Positions 12,544-25,020 are shown, numbered from the stretch's first letter. The stretch: DNA of 64,000 bases from Triglochin maritima (GCA_963682175.1 OY821775.1:32610053-32674052), one strand, 5' to 3'. Notes: generated from the letters alone by a model not told the origin. Translations and numbers: made by a program.

Positions 12544-14040
12544 TGTTGGCTTTTAGGCCTTAATCTGTATTAATTTTGATGATTAGTTAGAGTAATCTTA
12601 ATCAATTAATCAAATCCATCAAAGTGAGCAAACACGATTATATACATCGCATACATACTTATATACTTGCAGTCATCTTAATAGGTTGATCAAGATAATT
12701 AATAGAGGGAACATTGGGACAAAGACATCAAGACTCAAGACTTCTAGTCAAATCTTTCAACAAAGACTTGTATTTTCCATTTATTGAGTCCATCGTATTA
12801 AATGTAAACTTGAGCGCTAAGATTCTATTTTAACCAAGTTCCGTAATGGATAATCGAAACCTTCCCAAAAGTGGACGTTAGGTTGCTCACTAGAATTGTC
12901 TAGCCGGACGATGGAAAGCCATGGACCGATTTTGACTTTTACTCCAACTATCGCATTTGGATATTGGCTTAGAGCCCAATTGACTTGTCCGTATTTCGGA
13001 CGACCGAGCTTCTATCGGTCAACTGATTCCCTCTTGTTATTTGGTGTGTAACTGCCATTTACACGCTGATAGTTCAACCAAAATTTGAGTCAGAACTGTC
13101 AGCGCAAAATCCACACTAACTTCGATCATCCAAATAGCCTGCGGTCTACCAAACTTGAATAATTAGAGCCCAACATATTCTTACTCCCCACCTTGAAACG
13201 ACGATCCAAACTCCATTTGGTGAACGAAACTAAAATAAGTCAAAATTAGTAAAACTTACTGGAAGTTGGTGAACGGGGATCCGAATCCAATTGGGTCAAC
13301 TGAATGCTTAATTCACACCAATCCAACCTTCTTGTTTCAAACTTCCAATCCTTACACGGTTGAACAAACGTTCCTAGAAAGTTGCCTGAGCTTTAAGCAC
13401 ATTCTTGCTTCTCATTGGTCTAAATCTCACGAAGTCCCAAATGTCTAGTAGAGCTTGAAAGCTTATTAATAAGGTCTCATATCTTTGTTTTGAATCTATT
13501 GAACACTCCCTATTGATCCATACTTTAGTGCCAAATTCCTTACATCTTCAAGCTCTCATCTTTCTACATTCAAAGCCAAACATCACCACTTGCATATCAA
13601 TTCCCAATCCTACATCGAAGTGTGCCCAAATTAGAGTGTTTAGATTGTGATTCCATTTCCATATTCAAAGAATCACCTAAGTGTTGTAAAACTTCGAGGA
13701 AGCTCCCTCTCGGGTTGTGAGAGGAGACACGAGTGAGGCATGGTTGTTCGCAAGGCTTGGCATTATAGAAGGTGTTAATCTCTACGTAGAACAAATATCA
13801 GATTGTGGAGCCATAAGCGGGGTTGGAGGATTGAGCGGGCCTTGCCAGGAGGACTAGGACAGAGTGCGGTGTCGAAAATCTTTAAAATTTGGCATCTCCA
13901 TTTTTGGTTTGTGTGTCTTATCCTTATTCTCTTTACTTTTTTGATTAGAGGGCCATCATTCTTAAAAGTATATGATTTATTTGTGGTTGTATGCTTGTTC
14001 TTCTTATATGTGATTTCCGTTGTGATTTATCTTCTCTACA
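12544..14040 (+). mobile_element. Sirevirus-type LTR 'L'
   Basis: Starts TGTTGGCTTTTAGGCCTTAATCTG, almost as in C and E. It runs through GTCGACC-like motifs, the CCTCTC/GAGAGG hairpin (13706-13724), an 'attgagcgggccttgccaggaggactaggac' phrase and 'tttggtttgtgtgtcttatcc', in the same order as E. The 3' end is diverged and placed by length only, so no target duplication could be confirmed. No internal region is attached on either side. Confidence 0.65.
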
Positions 14041-14109
14041 TGGTTTGCATTTATCTGTGACAATGATTTGATTTCTTAGCCAGTGAGACATCTAGACTCC
14101 CAGTCGGTG

Positions 14110-14580
14110 CACTACTAGAGTATAGGTAAACAGCGAGGATACCTCTCCGTTGATGTCCCTCTACTCCGACGGATACGTATCCATCAGAGCATCTTATGTC
14201 AGTGTTACAAACCTTCGACGGATGTACCAACGGAATAGGGTCGTTGGTGTTCATTTTGGCGCCAAATTTCCTGCCAAAATATTCACCTTGTTTTGTCACC
14301 CCAGACAACACCGACGGCCTCCATCGACAGATATATCCATCGGTGTACATTACGTTGACAAATATAGACTCCGACAAAATGACATCTACACCATTGGAGA
14401 AGTCTTGTCAGTGCATAATACTTGTAACCTCCATCAGAAGAGATGTCTCGTTGGTGTTCGTCTATGATCACCTAAATTGATGGTTATCATCCGTCAGTGT
14501 ATACCGACCATAAAAAATGCCATGACCTACATCGACGGTTGCGATCCGTCGGTGTAGGTCCTATCCAGAACACAAAAGAG
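14110..14580 (+). mobile_element. CACTA (En/Spm) terminal and subterminal repeat region
   Basis: CACTACTAGAGTATAGG at 14110 matches a CACTA terminus, with GTG just outside as a possible 3-bp target duplication. Over the next 450 bp short subterminal repeats recur in both directions: CCGACGGATA, CGACGGATG, CATCGGTGTA, CGTCGGTGTA and relatives. Such repeats are the usual transposase-binding sites. The opposite terminus is not in the window. Confidence 0.75.
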
Positions 14581-14878
14581 CTTGTTTGCTCTTTCTGGGT
14601 TCCGATTTTCCTTGTTAAAAGAAAAATATTGTCACAATTCAATTCAATCACAAGTCATTCATCACAATTCCAATTCATTGATCACAAGTCAAACATTCAT
14701 AACTCATAGCTCAATCACACCAAAGATTTATACATCAGAATTCCAACATTCATACATCACCCAAAATATAAAATCAAAAGTAAAAGTAAAAGTTTCATTA
14801 AACGTAACGTTTAACAATTCAAAAATAGAAGTACTTAAAAAAAACATAGCCAAACAACATCCAAAAAACACAAAGACT

Positions 14879-15124
14879 AAGATGTCAAACCTCCAGTGCC
14901 TGCTCCTCCTGATGGGCCATCATCGTTATCTCGACTTGGCGGCAGAGGTGGTATGCAAATAGATGTTACATTAAAATCTTTCACGATTTAAACATTTTAC
15001 ATTAAGATTATAATGCATATAAACTAACTTAATAAATGTAAAACTTATTAAATTAGAAATAGAATACCTGAAGATTATAACCCCTCTTCGCGATGAACAA
15101 TTCCAGCATCGACTCCATGTTTGC
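14879..15124 (-). pseudogene. C-terminal exons of a CACTA transposon gene, truncated
   Basis: On the minus strand 14953-14879 reads PPLPPSRDNDDGPSGGAGTG and ends GLTS then TAG (14879-14881). Upstream, about 15123-15070 encodes ESMLELFIAKRGYNLQ followed by CAG/GTATTC, a good splice donor. The intron then runs to about 14935, where CCGCCAAG/TCGAG is a possible acceptor. A coiled-coil-type end with a Gly/Ser/Pro-rich tail is what I remember of plant CACTA second genes (TNPA-like). The rest of the gene is cut off by LTR M at 15125. The region between the gene end and the subterminal repeats (14581-14878) is A/T-rich filler. Confidence 0.55.
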
Positions 15125-16747
15125 TAATTGACATCATATCATGCATATTTTTGTTGCTTATATCCTTTATTGTTAGCCTAAGCAACGATACGTAACGAGA
15201 TTTATGTTTAAGTTTCAGGAATAAACATGTTTGAGAAGAGGAGACTCAAAAATGACTTAAAAGTAAGGAAACAGACTAAGTTGCAAGACTTATGGATTAA
15301 TATGCAAGAGAGAAGGACCCGGATGAAAACCAAAAGGACCAATGATCAAATCAAGAAGCTCCACACCATCATGAGGAGTATATTGGAAATTAGATTTGGG
15401 TCTAAACATCAACAACCAAATCGGGTTCACCAAACATCAAGCAATCAAGCCCGAAATAGTCCATTCAAATCCAAACTCGATCCAACCAATCCAGACCACC
15501 AATTGGCTGTCCCAAACTACCAATTGGTGGTTCCAATTTCATCAAATGATTCATGGTTTAGTCGGGTGTTCGATTATGTTGTTTTATGTCCATTTATAGT
15601 ATGTGTTTAGTCCCATACATGAGGATTGTCACGGGTTACCTTTTTTCGTGGCTATAAATAGAACTCTTCCTCATCCTTTGTAATACATATCCTCTCTTGG
15701 TGGTCATTCTCTCTACTAGGAATAAAGCCTTGGAGCAAAACTTTGGTGGAGAGATGCTACTTGTAAAGTGAGTGAGCAATAAAGAATGTTTTGTTAGTTC
15801 CTTCTTGTTTCTTTTAGTTCTTGCATGCTTAGTTAATTTCGTTTGTTTTAATCTTCATAGAATTAATTAGCATGTGTTTCTTTCCTTAATATGAATGTAA
15901 GATTAATAATGTGTGAGTAGTTCCATCCCTGTTTGGGGGGTGGAGATGATGTACATATATATGTTGTGAAGTTTGGATGTTTGATGAACTTTTTGATTGT
16001 GTAGACTTACATGTTTGTATGTTCATTGGGGTATTTTAATCATCTACATGTTGGGGGATTTTTGATGTGTTTTGTCATAAGACTCAGACACTTCCCGTGC
16101 TTAGTTTCCTCATATTTATTGACTGAAATTTCCTGTTGAATATGCTGCATGGTAGTTATGCGTTTGTATTTGTGTTTGCTTGCTTGATTGATTGAAGAAA
16201 CTTTGTTTTGATGGGGTTTGCCATAACATTTAGACACTTCCCATGCTTAGCTTTGTTCTTCACATGAGTTCCTGGTTTTTTATGAGTCTTGCCATAACAT
16301 TTAGACACCTCTCATGATGAGCCTAGTCTTACGCTAATCAAGTAGTAATTATCGATACATTGTGTGAATGGATTGATAGGTTTTGCCACATTTTTAGACA
16401 CTTCCTATGCATGAAGACACAAACATGACACACACATACATGCTTACATGTGTCATTCATCACTTATTTCACTTCATATGTGCACACACTCCACCCCTTA
16501 GGGGTTTCCATTCCTGAATTCCAACTTGTTGTCTTAGTTAGTTTAGTTTCATTGTTGCGTGCATTCATTTCCTTGTTTCTGCTTACTGGTTTAGTTTAGT
16601 CTAGTTTAGCATAATCAACTTCTTCTCCCCTCTTTTCCCACTTGCCTTTGAAAGAAACCACTGTTAACACACCTCCCTATGGATCGACTCGTACTTGCCA
16701 CCGCTTCATCGTGGTCGTGCACTTGCTCTTATTAAAACGTTTAAACA
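15125..16747 (+). mobile_element. 5' LTR of Athila-like element 'M'
   Basis: Begins TAATTGACATC (TGATTGACATC in sister copies, so the terminal TG is mutated) and ends ..TTTAAACA three bases before TTTTGGCGCC. It shares the full layout of LTR J and of the inverted LTRs of R. It interrupts the CACTA gene. The partner 3' LTR survives only as 33029-33205, so a target duplication cannot be tested. Confidence 0.85.
15652..15660 (+). promoter_or_regulatory. TATA box of LTR M
   Basis: CTATAAATA followed by GAACTCTTCC, conserved with LTR J and, inverted, with R and H. Confidence 0.65.
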
Positions 16748-16753
16748 GGTTTT

Positions 16754-16771
16754 TGGCGCCGTTGCCGGGGA
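16754..16771 (+). promoter_or_regulatory. Primer-binding site, tRNA-Asp
   Basis: TGGCGCCGTTGCCGGGGA is fully complementary to the 3' end of plant tRNA-Asp (..TCCCCGGCAACGGCGCCA), the primer typical of Athila-type elements. It lies six bases after the LTR end. Confidence 0.9.
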
Positions 16772-17650
16772 GGTGCTCCGTCCAGACTTTAATTTGGACG
16801 ATTCGAGTGGGTTTAATCTTTTGTCTTTAGTTTTTGGTTGTAGCAGGGACTTTCAGGCATCAAGGGGAGGCAGCAGGAGAAGTTTGGAGGCAAACATAGA
16901 GAAACAGACTGCCAATCAGCAGTGGTGCACCGCCAACTGGCGGCCTGGTGAGGTCAGCTTGCTCTCGCCTTTCTTCTGGTTTTTTCTGGTTTCAATATAG
17001 AGGTCTGGGGCTCAATTTGACATGTTGTGACTTGTAGTTTGCCCCCAGATCCATAATCAATCCCCATTTTAAGACAACTTGGACCCTAAAACTCAAAGCA
17101 AAAGACTAGATTATTTGTCATCTAGGTCATGCATCATCTATAAACCTTGCACGCATCTTGTCTTTCCTTTGCTTTAATTTCTCATTGTCAATTTTTGACG
17201 TAAGGTATGTGCACTCTTTCTCTCATGCATGCATGGTTAAAGCATGCATAGTTAGTAAGGTGCATCAGGGCAAGAGTGAGACGAGTGATTGATTGAAGAG
17301 TTGATTTCTAGCTTAACATCACCCTTTCCTTAGCCCCAAAATTCACTCTTAATCAAAATCCTTAAATCTAAAAGCAATTAGACTTTGGCCACTAGGACTC
17401 AGACGCATTAGGAGAGTGATCCGGTCACGACCGTCATGGCCTGATCGGTGTCGCCCACTTTGTCGATAGTAGGAGAGACGAGATCTTTGGATCTTGGCTC
17501 ACTTGCTGGGCTCTGTGGTCTTCGTCGTAGGGAAGTGAGGCATGTTTAGGCCATGTGACCTCATAGTTATGTGTGTGATTTTAGAGTCGAGTTGAGCATT
17601 TTATGCGAGCGTTTTAGTCGAGTGGAGATGGGAGAGACGAGGCTCCATAG
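16772..17650 (+). other. Untranslated leader of element M
   Basis: Non-coding. A block around 17390-17500 is nearly the reverse complement of 38330-38440 in element R, so both elements share a conserved leader, which may hold packaging signals. Confidence 0.6.
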
Positions 17651-19153
17651 ATGGATTACCTCGATCTACTCCCACCACCACGTAGACCTCCTCCGACTCT
17701 AGAGGAAGAGCATCTCGATCAAGATCGAGCCCTGGGTGCACCACCACCTTTGGCTCGACAGGATAGGCCAATGACTTTGAGGAAGCGGACCCATCGTCTT
17801 CGGGTCACGCAACCTTCTTGCATAGTTCTCCCGCCTGCTCGTGGGAATAACTACGAGCTGAAACCTCAATATGTGAGCACGCTTCCTTACTTCCCTCCTA
17901 CTAAGGAGGATCCGTATATCTTTTTACGTGAATTCGAGGAGGTATGCTCCATGTTCAAGCTTCAGCAGGTTAACGAGGATTTTGTCCGGTTGAGGATGAT
18001 TTCTTTCGCGTTGAAGGATAACGCAAAGAAATGGATGTACAACCTCCTGTGAAACTCTTTTCGGTCCAGGGATGATTTCGTGACCATTTTTCTGAAGAGA
18101 TTCTTCCCTCAAAGGAAGACTAAACAAATACGTCACCAGATACATCAAATGTATCAGACTAAGACCGAATCGTTTCATGATTTCTTTGAGAGGTTCAAAG
18201 ACCTTCTCCAGTAGTGCCCTCATCATGGAATTGAGTTGTGGCAGTTGTGCCAAATTGTTTATGATGGCGTCAACTACAACACCCGTACATTGTTGGAGTC
18301 GATGTGTCAGGGTGATTTCCAAATGAAACCCATCGATGAGGCGTGGGACACTTTTGAATTAATGGCTGAACATACCTTTGAGTGGGACACCATGACAGAG
18401 CCACTAGCCGCCAGGTCTTCTGGTCGAGCTGGATCATATCAAGTTGAGTCAACTATCGCGTTTGAGGCGAAATTGACTGCTCTCATGCGTAGGATTGACA
18501 GTTTAGAGTAAGACCGAGCACATGTCGCTACTCCCACGTATAGTAGGTGTGGACTTACGGGACACAGTGACTTGGAGTGTGCTTACGCTCCAAACGATAC
18601 TAAGCATGCAAATGCAATGTATCAACAGAGGCCCCATAACGACCCGTACAATCACTCCTACAACCCAGGATGGCGAAACCACCCTAACTTCTCTTGGGGG
18701 CCTAGTGGTGGCCACGGTCAGAGCTCGCATGCTCAACCTCAACCTCCACCTTATCACCCTCCATGCCCATCAGCGACCTACCAACCCCCACATCAAAGGT
18801 CTCAGCCTCATACTCACAAACCTACTGAGGCCTCCCCTTCGGATAATTCTAGTCAGACTCTACCAAAGCGGGTTGACCCTAAGGATTCCTCTCCTGATCA
18901 ATCCTTTCACGCCTTCATGCGGAGCCTGTAAAGTTCATTTAAAACTTTGGAAATGCAAGCCAGTCAGTTGGTTCATCATCTCAATGAACGTGAGAAGGGA
19001 CAATTTCCAATTCAATCCGAGGTGAATCCCCGGGGTACCCATACTCAAGGAAGGCCCCTGGTACCTCAAGTTTCCTCTGGACCGACCCATCATCTTAATG
19101 TTATTTGTACTTTGAGGTTCGGTAAGGAAGTTGACAACCACATTGGGGTGTGA
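17651..19153 (+). pseudogene. gag of Athila-like element M (in-frame stops)
   Basis: One frame runs from ATG 17651, interrupted only by nonsense codons (TGA 18050, TAG about 18212, TAA 18509, TAA 18929, TGA 19151). In order it holds a Pro/Arg-rich N-terminus, the capsid-type Retrotrans_gag core (PYFPPTKEDPYIFLREFEEV ... LKDNAKKWMYNLL, then FFPQRKT and FHDFFERFKDLL), a degenerate zinc knuckle (SRCGLTGHSDLEC, lacking its first Cys), and the YNPGWRNHPNFSW block characteristic of Athila gag. Gag would form the particle. The same frame continues toward protease. No compensating frameshift is needed, so decay is mainly by point mutation. Confidence 0.85.
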
Positions 19154-20190
19154 TCCTTGCAATCAACATCTCTTGGTGTCACCAGACCTGTAGTGATACC
19201 TACATCTATGAGGGGACCGAACTGGGAGGTCTCCTTGTCCCATCTTGTGTCGAAGGAATCAGATTCTGAGGTCCCCACTCTTGTTTTTATGGACCAGAAT
19301 TTGAGGTTCCTTCGAAACACCCTTGTGCCCCGAAGGCGCCATTCCCTGTGTGCCTTAAAAAGAACACTTCAGATCAGCATGACAAGATGCTTGAGATCTT
19401 TCAGCAAGTTAAGGTGAACATCCCTCTGTTGGAGGTGATTCAGCAAATGCACCTTATGCCAAGATTCTCAAGGACTTATGTACCAAGAAGAGAAAAAACC
19501 ATGTCCTAAGAAACTTTTCTTGCAGCTAACGTGATTTCATTGTTGGCACAAGCAACGCAAGTCAAATACAAGGACCCTGTTGTCCTACTATCTCTTGTGT
19601 GAATGGTGATGTGTTCATACATCAAGCTTTATTGGACCTTAGTGCATCTGTCAATCTTTTGTCGTATTTTATCTATGTCCACCTTGGTCTTGGAGACCTC
19701 AAACAAACAAAAACCACTCTTCAGTTGGCTGATAGGTGAATGAAGAAACCGAGAGGCGTGGTGGAAGATGTCCTTATCAAAGTGGGTGATTTCATTTATC
19801 CAGTCGATTTCATTGTTTTGGATACTGAACCTATGTCAAACCCACTTGGACAAATTCCTATTATTTTGGGGCGACCTTTTTAGCAAATTTCAATGATATG
19901 ATCAATTGTTGTAATGGTCTTATGCGCTTGACTTATGGCAGTCAATGTGTTGATTTCCTCATCTTCACCATCGAGAAGAAGTCAGGTGCCTTTGATAACC
20001 CTGTTGAGGTCAATCTTATCCACGACATGGATAAGAACGAAGTTGAAGGCACCTTCAAGTATTTCAGAGAATTGTTCGATAGAGATCCTGATGGTGGTGA
20101 AGATGTTTCACTTGGGCTGGCACAGGAATGTACCTTATCTTCTGATCATGTGGCCTTCGTCACATCCTTTCGCTCATGTGGCTTTTGAGC
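19154..20190 (+). pseudogene. Protease region of element M
   Basis: Continues the gag-pro polyprotein. KMLEIFQQVKVNIPLLEVIQ lies near 19385-19445. The aspartic protease core lies around 19625-19890: the active-site DLGAS is read as DLSAS, then LQLADR, KPRGVVEDVLIKVGDF, YPVDFIVLDTE and IPIILGRPF. At 19898-20188 it closes with INCCNGLMRLTYG. Frameshifts occur near 19500 and 19890. This is the standard Athila order up to protease; reverse transcriptase, RNase H and integrase, which should follow, are absent. Confidence 0.8.
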
Positions 20191-20699
20191 CACAAGATAC
20201 CATTTTTGTGGCCTCTAAGCCACCTGCTCTTCGCTATGTATCTGTTGAGGACCCCATGTGGGTAAAGAATCAACCATCGGATACCCTACATTTCAAATAA
20301 CCAGACAGAGATTCACCTCTCATTCATGCCTCCTATCGTTCTTATTCTCAAGCGGCATCAAACGACCACAATGCTTATAAGGGTGTCAGGTGGTCAAGCA
20401 ATTTTGTTTCTGGACTTTGCCATCTGGGTAATAAGTCCACGGTGTCACCTTGTGTGGATAAAATGATCCCAGGGCACCCAAATATCGGTTGGAGGGTATA
20501 CATTGGTGACCCTCAACATTGTCGTGGAGTGGAAACATCTTTGTCTCCATTTCCTTTCACTGGCCCTGTTTTTGAGAGGCATGAACCACCATCCTTGGTT
20601 TATAAACCTGTTAACAATCCCCATGTTTCTTATGTTGTGAGCCCATGTAGTTTCATTTCTGGCTCGAGAGATGATGGGTTCCTATTTGATGTCCCTTGA
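20191..20699 (+). pseudogene. C-terminal ORF of element M with conserved GWRVYIGD peptide
   Basis: A frame (20190-20300, then 20301-20699 after a TAA) follows protease directly. It contains FEPQDTIFVASKPP and PGHPNIGWRVYIGDPQH. The inverted element R has the counterparts LEPHDLIVVPPKDSP and THQPIGWRVWIDDTNF (about 36700-37020), in the same order and at the same place. I do not recognise the domain. Conservation between two elements that both lack polymerase genes suggests it was under selection while the family was mobile. Confidence 0.55.
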
Positions 20700-21943
20700 C
20701 AAATGAAAATGGGAGCCCATTGTTGTACATAGTTATATTTGAAGAAAAATAAAAAAAGAGAAAAAAAGGAAGAAAAAAAGAGAAAAGAAAGAAGACTCCA
20801 AGAGTGAGCATTGATTGTTGTGGGCCCCAACCCTTGTGTATTTGGGCCCCATTTCATTCACATATTTTTATGCCTTCTTAAGTATTTCACAAGTTTTGAG
20901 GGGAATTCAGGTTTGTGTCCATCAACATAACCATGAACTTCCCTTTGTGCTTCACGTTTGTAAGGATTCATTGAGGTCAATGCATGAAGTAAGTGTGTAG
21001 GGGGTGTTTTACGTGTTACATAGTCGAGTCTTTCTCCTTTTTTGTTGTTTTCTTTTGTTTGTATTGATATGGTCATGTTAGTGTGTTGCATTTAATATCG
21101 ATATATCTGCTTGCAACGATTCTTGGGTGACTTGTCTTCTTTTATTTGCCTAGAGCTTTAAAATTTTCATTTCTTTCAAAAAAATTCACGTGTTTGCAAA
21201 AGAAAACGTTTTGTGCATTGTGTTTAGCATGTGCAAAACCGTTGAGAGACAAAGTAAAAAGAAAACTCCCAAAATTGACTTCAACTTGATGCATTAGGAT
21301 ATTTAGTATACAGACTTTAGGACTTATCGAGTCGTAAGGATGCACCCCGGTATACCCTCAGGGGGTGAGTAATCATAGGGTTTCAGTACTCAAATAATTA
21401 AAGAAGTCCACCCTAAACCTAGTGAGTCAAGTAATTCGTTTGTTAGTATAAGGAAGTTTGTCGTAGTCAGGGACCCTTAAAATCTTGTTGTGAAACTTTA
21501 AATGTAGGAGTTTTGGTTCCCATGTAAATAATAAATAAGTGGTGTTCTCTCTTTTCGCATGACTCCTATCACTTAGAAAATTAGGTCCGGGGGGACGTAA
21601 CACCTGGTGCTTTCGAGTCATCTGACTTGGGATGCACCGACCGAACTCCCATTACACGAGTGGTAGGGATCACCCTATGTGGATATTTGGGGGAAGGTGT
21701 ACGTGATAGTGTAAGTCCTCATAGGCAATGATGCACGAAACCCGACCTTGGGAGAATTTAACACCAACTAGTGTAATCATAATGCTCCAAAAAGAAGAAG
21801 AAAAAAGAATGGAAAAAAGACAAATAAGAACCTTAATGGACTTTACACTTTGTCTCACTTGAGGATGTTAAGGTTGCCCATGTCTGTCACTTAAGTCCTT
21901 AACTAAGTTGCATGAATGGTTCATTAGGCTAGGTGTGTGGAGT
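20700..21943 (+). other. 3' non-coding region of element M, first part
   Basis: Starts with a purine-rich A/G run (20737-20800). Stretches are the reverse complement of 35170-36420 in R ('gggccccaacccttg..tatttgggccccatttc', 'gcatgtgcaaaaccgttgagaggcaaag', 'catcctaatgac'). No convincing ORF. Interrupted at 21950 by the copia insertion and resumed at 32716. Confidence 0.65.
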
Positions 21944-21950
21944 GATTACA
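21944..21950. repeat. Target-site duplication GATTACA, left copy
   Basis: GATTACA before the TGAAGGG start of the copia LTR is repeated after LTR1 (23971-23977) and after LTR3 (32716-32722). Seven bases match, longer than the usual 5 bp of copia elements; two may be chance. Confidence 0.75.
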
Positions 21951-23970
21951 TGAAGGGAATGTCTTCTAAAAGTTTTACTTTTAAATGTCAATTATTATGA
22001 ATTGAATGAGAAATCATTTTGTTCCTTGTTTATGTTATTCGTCTTTTAGAAGTGTTAAGGAAGAGGCTCTTGGTCCTTAACCGTAGAGCTCTAAAAGATA
22101 TTGGTTTACATAAAACAAAAGATATTCACAATCATGGTAATTAACATGGGACATTAATTACCGAGTTAAGATTGTCGTGTTGGTCATAGATCATTGTAGC
22201 TCTACAAGTGAGTGACAACACGGGTACACGAAAGAGGAAAATATTACTTTTGTATACTGAATAGACCTAATAAGTAAAACATTATAGAATTTTGTTTTCT
22301 GTCAGTAATGTTTTGCTATGTCCTTGGTCCTTTGATATGAGACTTATATCCGATCATTTAAGAATTGCTTAATTAGACTAGTTCTTAAGCTATCAATGAG
22401 TGTAGTGCAAAGGCATTAGTTGGTAAAGTATGACTTTTGTTGGGGAAGATAGTTAGTCAAAAGATTATCATTGCCCCTCTTAATTGAGTGATGATATTAG
22501 TGGGCCCGTTGATAAAGCAAAGTTATAATGTACACAATGTAATTTGAGTTAAGTCACATATTTGTAACTAGCTTAAAGAGATCAAGAAATGAATACTAAT
22601 ACAAAGATGACACAATACTACTTTGTGTGTATTCTTAATATCATGAGGCAAGGGACGGACACAAGTGGTGCACTCCATTACTAGATGGATCGGGTTTTGG
22701 TTCGAGTGGAATTAAGACATCTAACTAACTTGGAGCTATAATGTGTAGCTAGATACCGCTTATAGCTTGTGGTATTAAGCTCTTAATATCACTGCCAACT
22801 TAGTTTAGATCCTCCCATAGGTCACACCACAAATCTGGGAAACAAGAAATGGGGATTTTGAGTTCATAAGATGTGTCGGGTTTCATCTAGAAAATATGGC
22901 ACATGGGGTGAACAAGCAAAATCAAAATTATGCTATGATTAATAACATAATTAGAATCTAAATTAAATTCATATGTGATGTAAATATTATGGGGTGTAAT
23001 GATTTATCCTTACATAGGATAATATGTTACATAAGTTGTGAATTTACTACTAATCCCGAAATGTCAAATTTTGTAGGGGTAAAACCGAAATTTGACCAAA
23101 CTGCAGAACAGTGCTCAACAGTCGACCGAACAACAGTAAACGGTCGACCGGTCGCTGCACGGTCGACCGAACACGTCTCGACCGATAACAGGGAATTTTC
23201 GTCTGTTCGGAACGGTCGACCGAATCTAGGTCGGTCGACCGAACATTGCGATGAAATATTTTATTGTTGCGAACGGTCAACCGAATGTCGAACGGTCGAC
23301 CGAAAATTGGTTCGAACGGTCGACCGGTCTAGACGGTTTTCTGCATAATAAATTTAAGAATTAATTAGATCATGCATGGAATTGGTCCATAACTGATTTA
23401 ATTCGTGGGTGAGATTATTTGTTAGCAAATAATGGATAGTTAGATGGAAGTTTGCATGAAATCATGGGCAAGAGGTTGCACATGAATAGGTAATTTGGAG
23501 AGAAATTATAAATACAAGTTTATCTCATTACCTCATTAAATTAATAAATTATCTTCTTGCGCAAACTTCTCTCTCCATAATTCTCCACGAAATTCCATTA
23601 ATTCTTGAGTTTAGTTTCAGAGATCTTCTTCTCAAGGGAACTAAAGAGGGGTTAGTAATTAGATTCTAAACCCAATTGGAGATTGAGAGGCTAGCTCTTC
23701 TCTCTCCAATCTTGTTTAGAGTTTGGTGAATACTAGGAGGCATCAGGCGCAGCGACAAGCATCCTCAACGTCTCCGGATCTTCAAGAATTTTTAGAGAAC
23801 TTCTAGGTATGAATTTGGGAGTCCCAATGTTTGTTTTAATGTGTTTTAAGCAATCATTAAAGCAAACCGATGCATGCATGAAAAACAAATCGTAGAAAAT
23901 ATATGAATGATCCTTATTGTATAAAAAAAATTCAAAAATAAATAAGTACAATTAAACTAGAAATCCTACA
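21951..23970 (+). mobile_element. Copia LTR1 of element 'A' (full length)
   Basis: Begins TGAAGGGAATG, ends ..AATCCTACA, and matches LTR3 (30694-32715) along its whole 2.02 kb; in the first ~230 bp I count about nine differences. It carries GGTCGACC palindromes (23120-23330) and a TATAAATA box (23507-23514). It is followed not by a primer-binding site but by M sequence, exactly as LTR3 is. It is therefore a solo-type LTR placed next to a second, 5'-truncated element copy. Confidence 0.9.
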
Positions 23971-24130
23971 GATTACATATATAGAGTCGGCATGTAGTAT
24001 TACCGTATCCTATGATCGACAGAAATAAGCCCATCGAGTCGTGTTGCTAGGTTGAATAATGCATCCATGTTCGTATTCTGCGGGTATATCCGCTGAAAAC
24101 CCTCAGGAGACAACACTCCTTCTTGGCGAC
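23971..24130 (+). repeat. Duplicated stretch of element M between LTR1 and LTR2
   Basis: These 160 bp (GATTACATATATAGAGTCGG ... CACTCCTTCTTGGCGAC) repeat the M sequence that follows LTR3 at 32716-32872 with a few differences, including one extra CTT. Its presence here shows a tandem duplication of the insertion site rather than a simple insertion. Confidence 0.85.
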
Positions 24131-25007
24131 CAAACTGCAGAACAGTGCTCAACGGTCGACCAAACAACAGTAAACGGTCGACCGGTCGGTGCACGGTCGA
24201 CCGAACACGTCTCGATCGATAACAGGGAATTTTCGTCTGTTCGGAACGGTCGACCGAATCTATCGGTCGGTCGACCGAACATTGCGATGAAATATTTTAT
24301 TGTTGTGAACGGTCAACCGAATGTCGAACGGTCAACCGAAACTTGGTTCGAACGGTCGACCGGTCCAGACGGATTTCTGCAGAATAAATTTAAGAATTAA
24401 TTTGATCATGCGTGGAATTGGTCCATAACTGATTTAATTCGTGGCTGAGATTATTTGTTAGCAAATAATGGATGGTTAGATGGAAGTTTGCATGAAATCA
24501 TGGGCAAGAGGTTGCACATGAATAGGTAATTTGGAGAGAACTTATAAATACAAGTTTATCTCATTACCTCATTAATTAATTAATTATCTTCTTGTGCAAA
24601 CTTCTCTCTCCATAATTCTCCACAAAATTCCATTAATTCTTGAGTTTAGTTTCAGAGATCTTCTTCTCAAGGGAACTAAAGAGGGGTTAGTAATTAGATT
24701 CTAAACCCTATTGGAGATTGAGAGGCTAGCTCTTCTCTCTCCAATCTTGTTTAGAGTTTGGTGAATACTCAGAGGCATCCGACGCAGCGACAAGCATCCT
24801 CAACGTCTCCGGATCTTCAAGAAGTTTTAGAGAACTTCTAGGTATGAATTTTGGAGTCCCAATGTTTGTTTTAATGTGTTTTAAGCAATCATTAAAGCAA
24901 ACCGATGCATGCATGAAAAACAAATTGTCGAAAATATATGAATGATCCTTATTGTACAAAAAACAATTTCGAAAATATATATGTACAATTAAACTAGAAA
25001 TCCTACA
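24131..25007 (+). mobile_element. Copia LTR2 of element A, 5'-truncated
   Basis: Begins inside the LTR at CAAACTGCAG (counterpart 23097 in LTR1) and runs to ..AATCCTACA. About 1.15 kb of the LTR start is missing. The join is at GAC, shared by both partners (M: GGCGACAAG; LTR: TTTGACCAAA), a 3-base microhomology. It still holds the GGTCGACC array and TATAAATA (24543-24550). Confidence 0.85.
24543..24550 (+). promoter_or_regulatory. TATA box of LTR2
   Basis: TATAAATA, with identical context at 23507 (LTR1) and 32253 (LTR3). It would drive transcription of the internal region of A. Confidence 0.6.
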
Positions 25008-25008
25008 G

Positions 25009-25020
25009 TAGTATCAGAGC
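25009..25020 (+). promoter_or_regulatory. Primer-binding site, initiator tRNA-Met
   Basis: TAGTATCAGAGC, one base off the standard TGGTATCAGAGC. The sister element B has the standard form at 48708-48719. Confidence 0.85.

Noticed and set aside
22989..23348. 119-codon ORF with repeated Arg-Ser-Thr-Glu units (also 31735-32097 and 24059-24400)
   Set aside because: It lies wholly inside copia LTRs and the repeats are translations of the GGTCGACC array; the same DNA is open on the other strand too.
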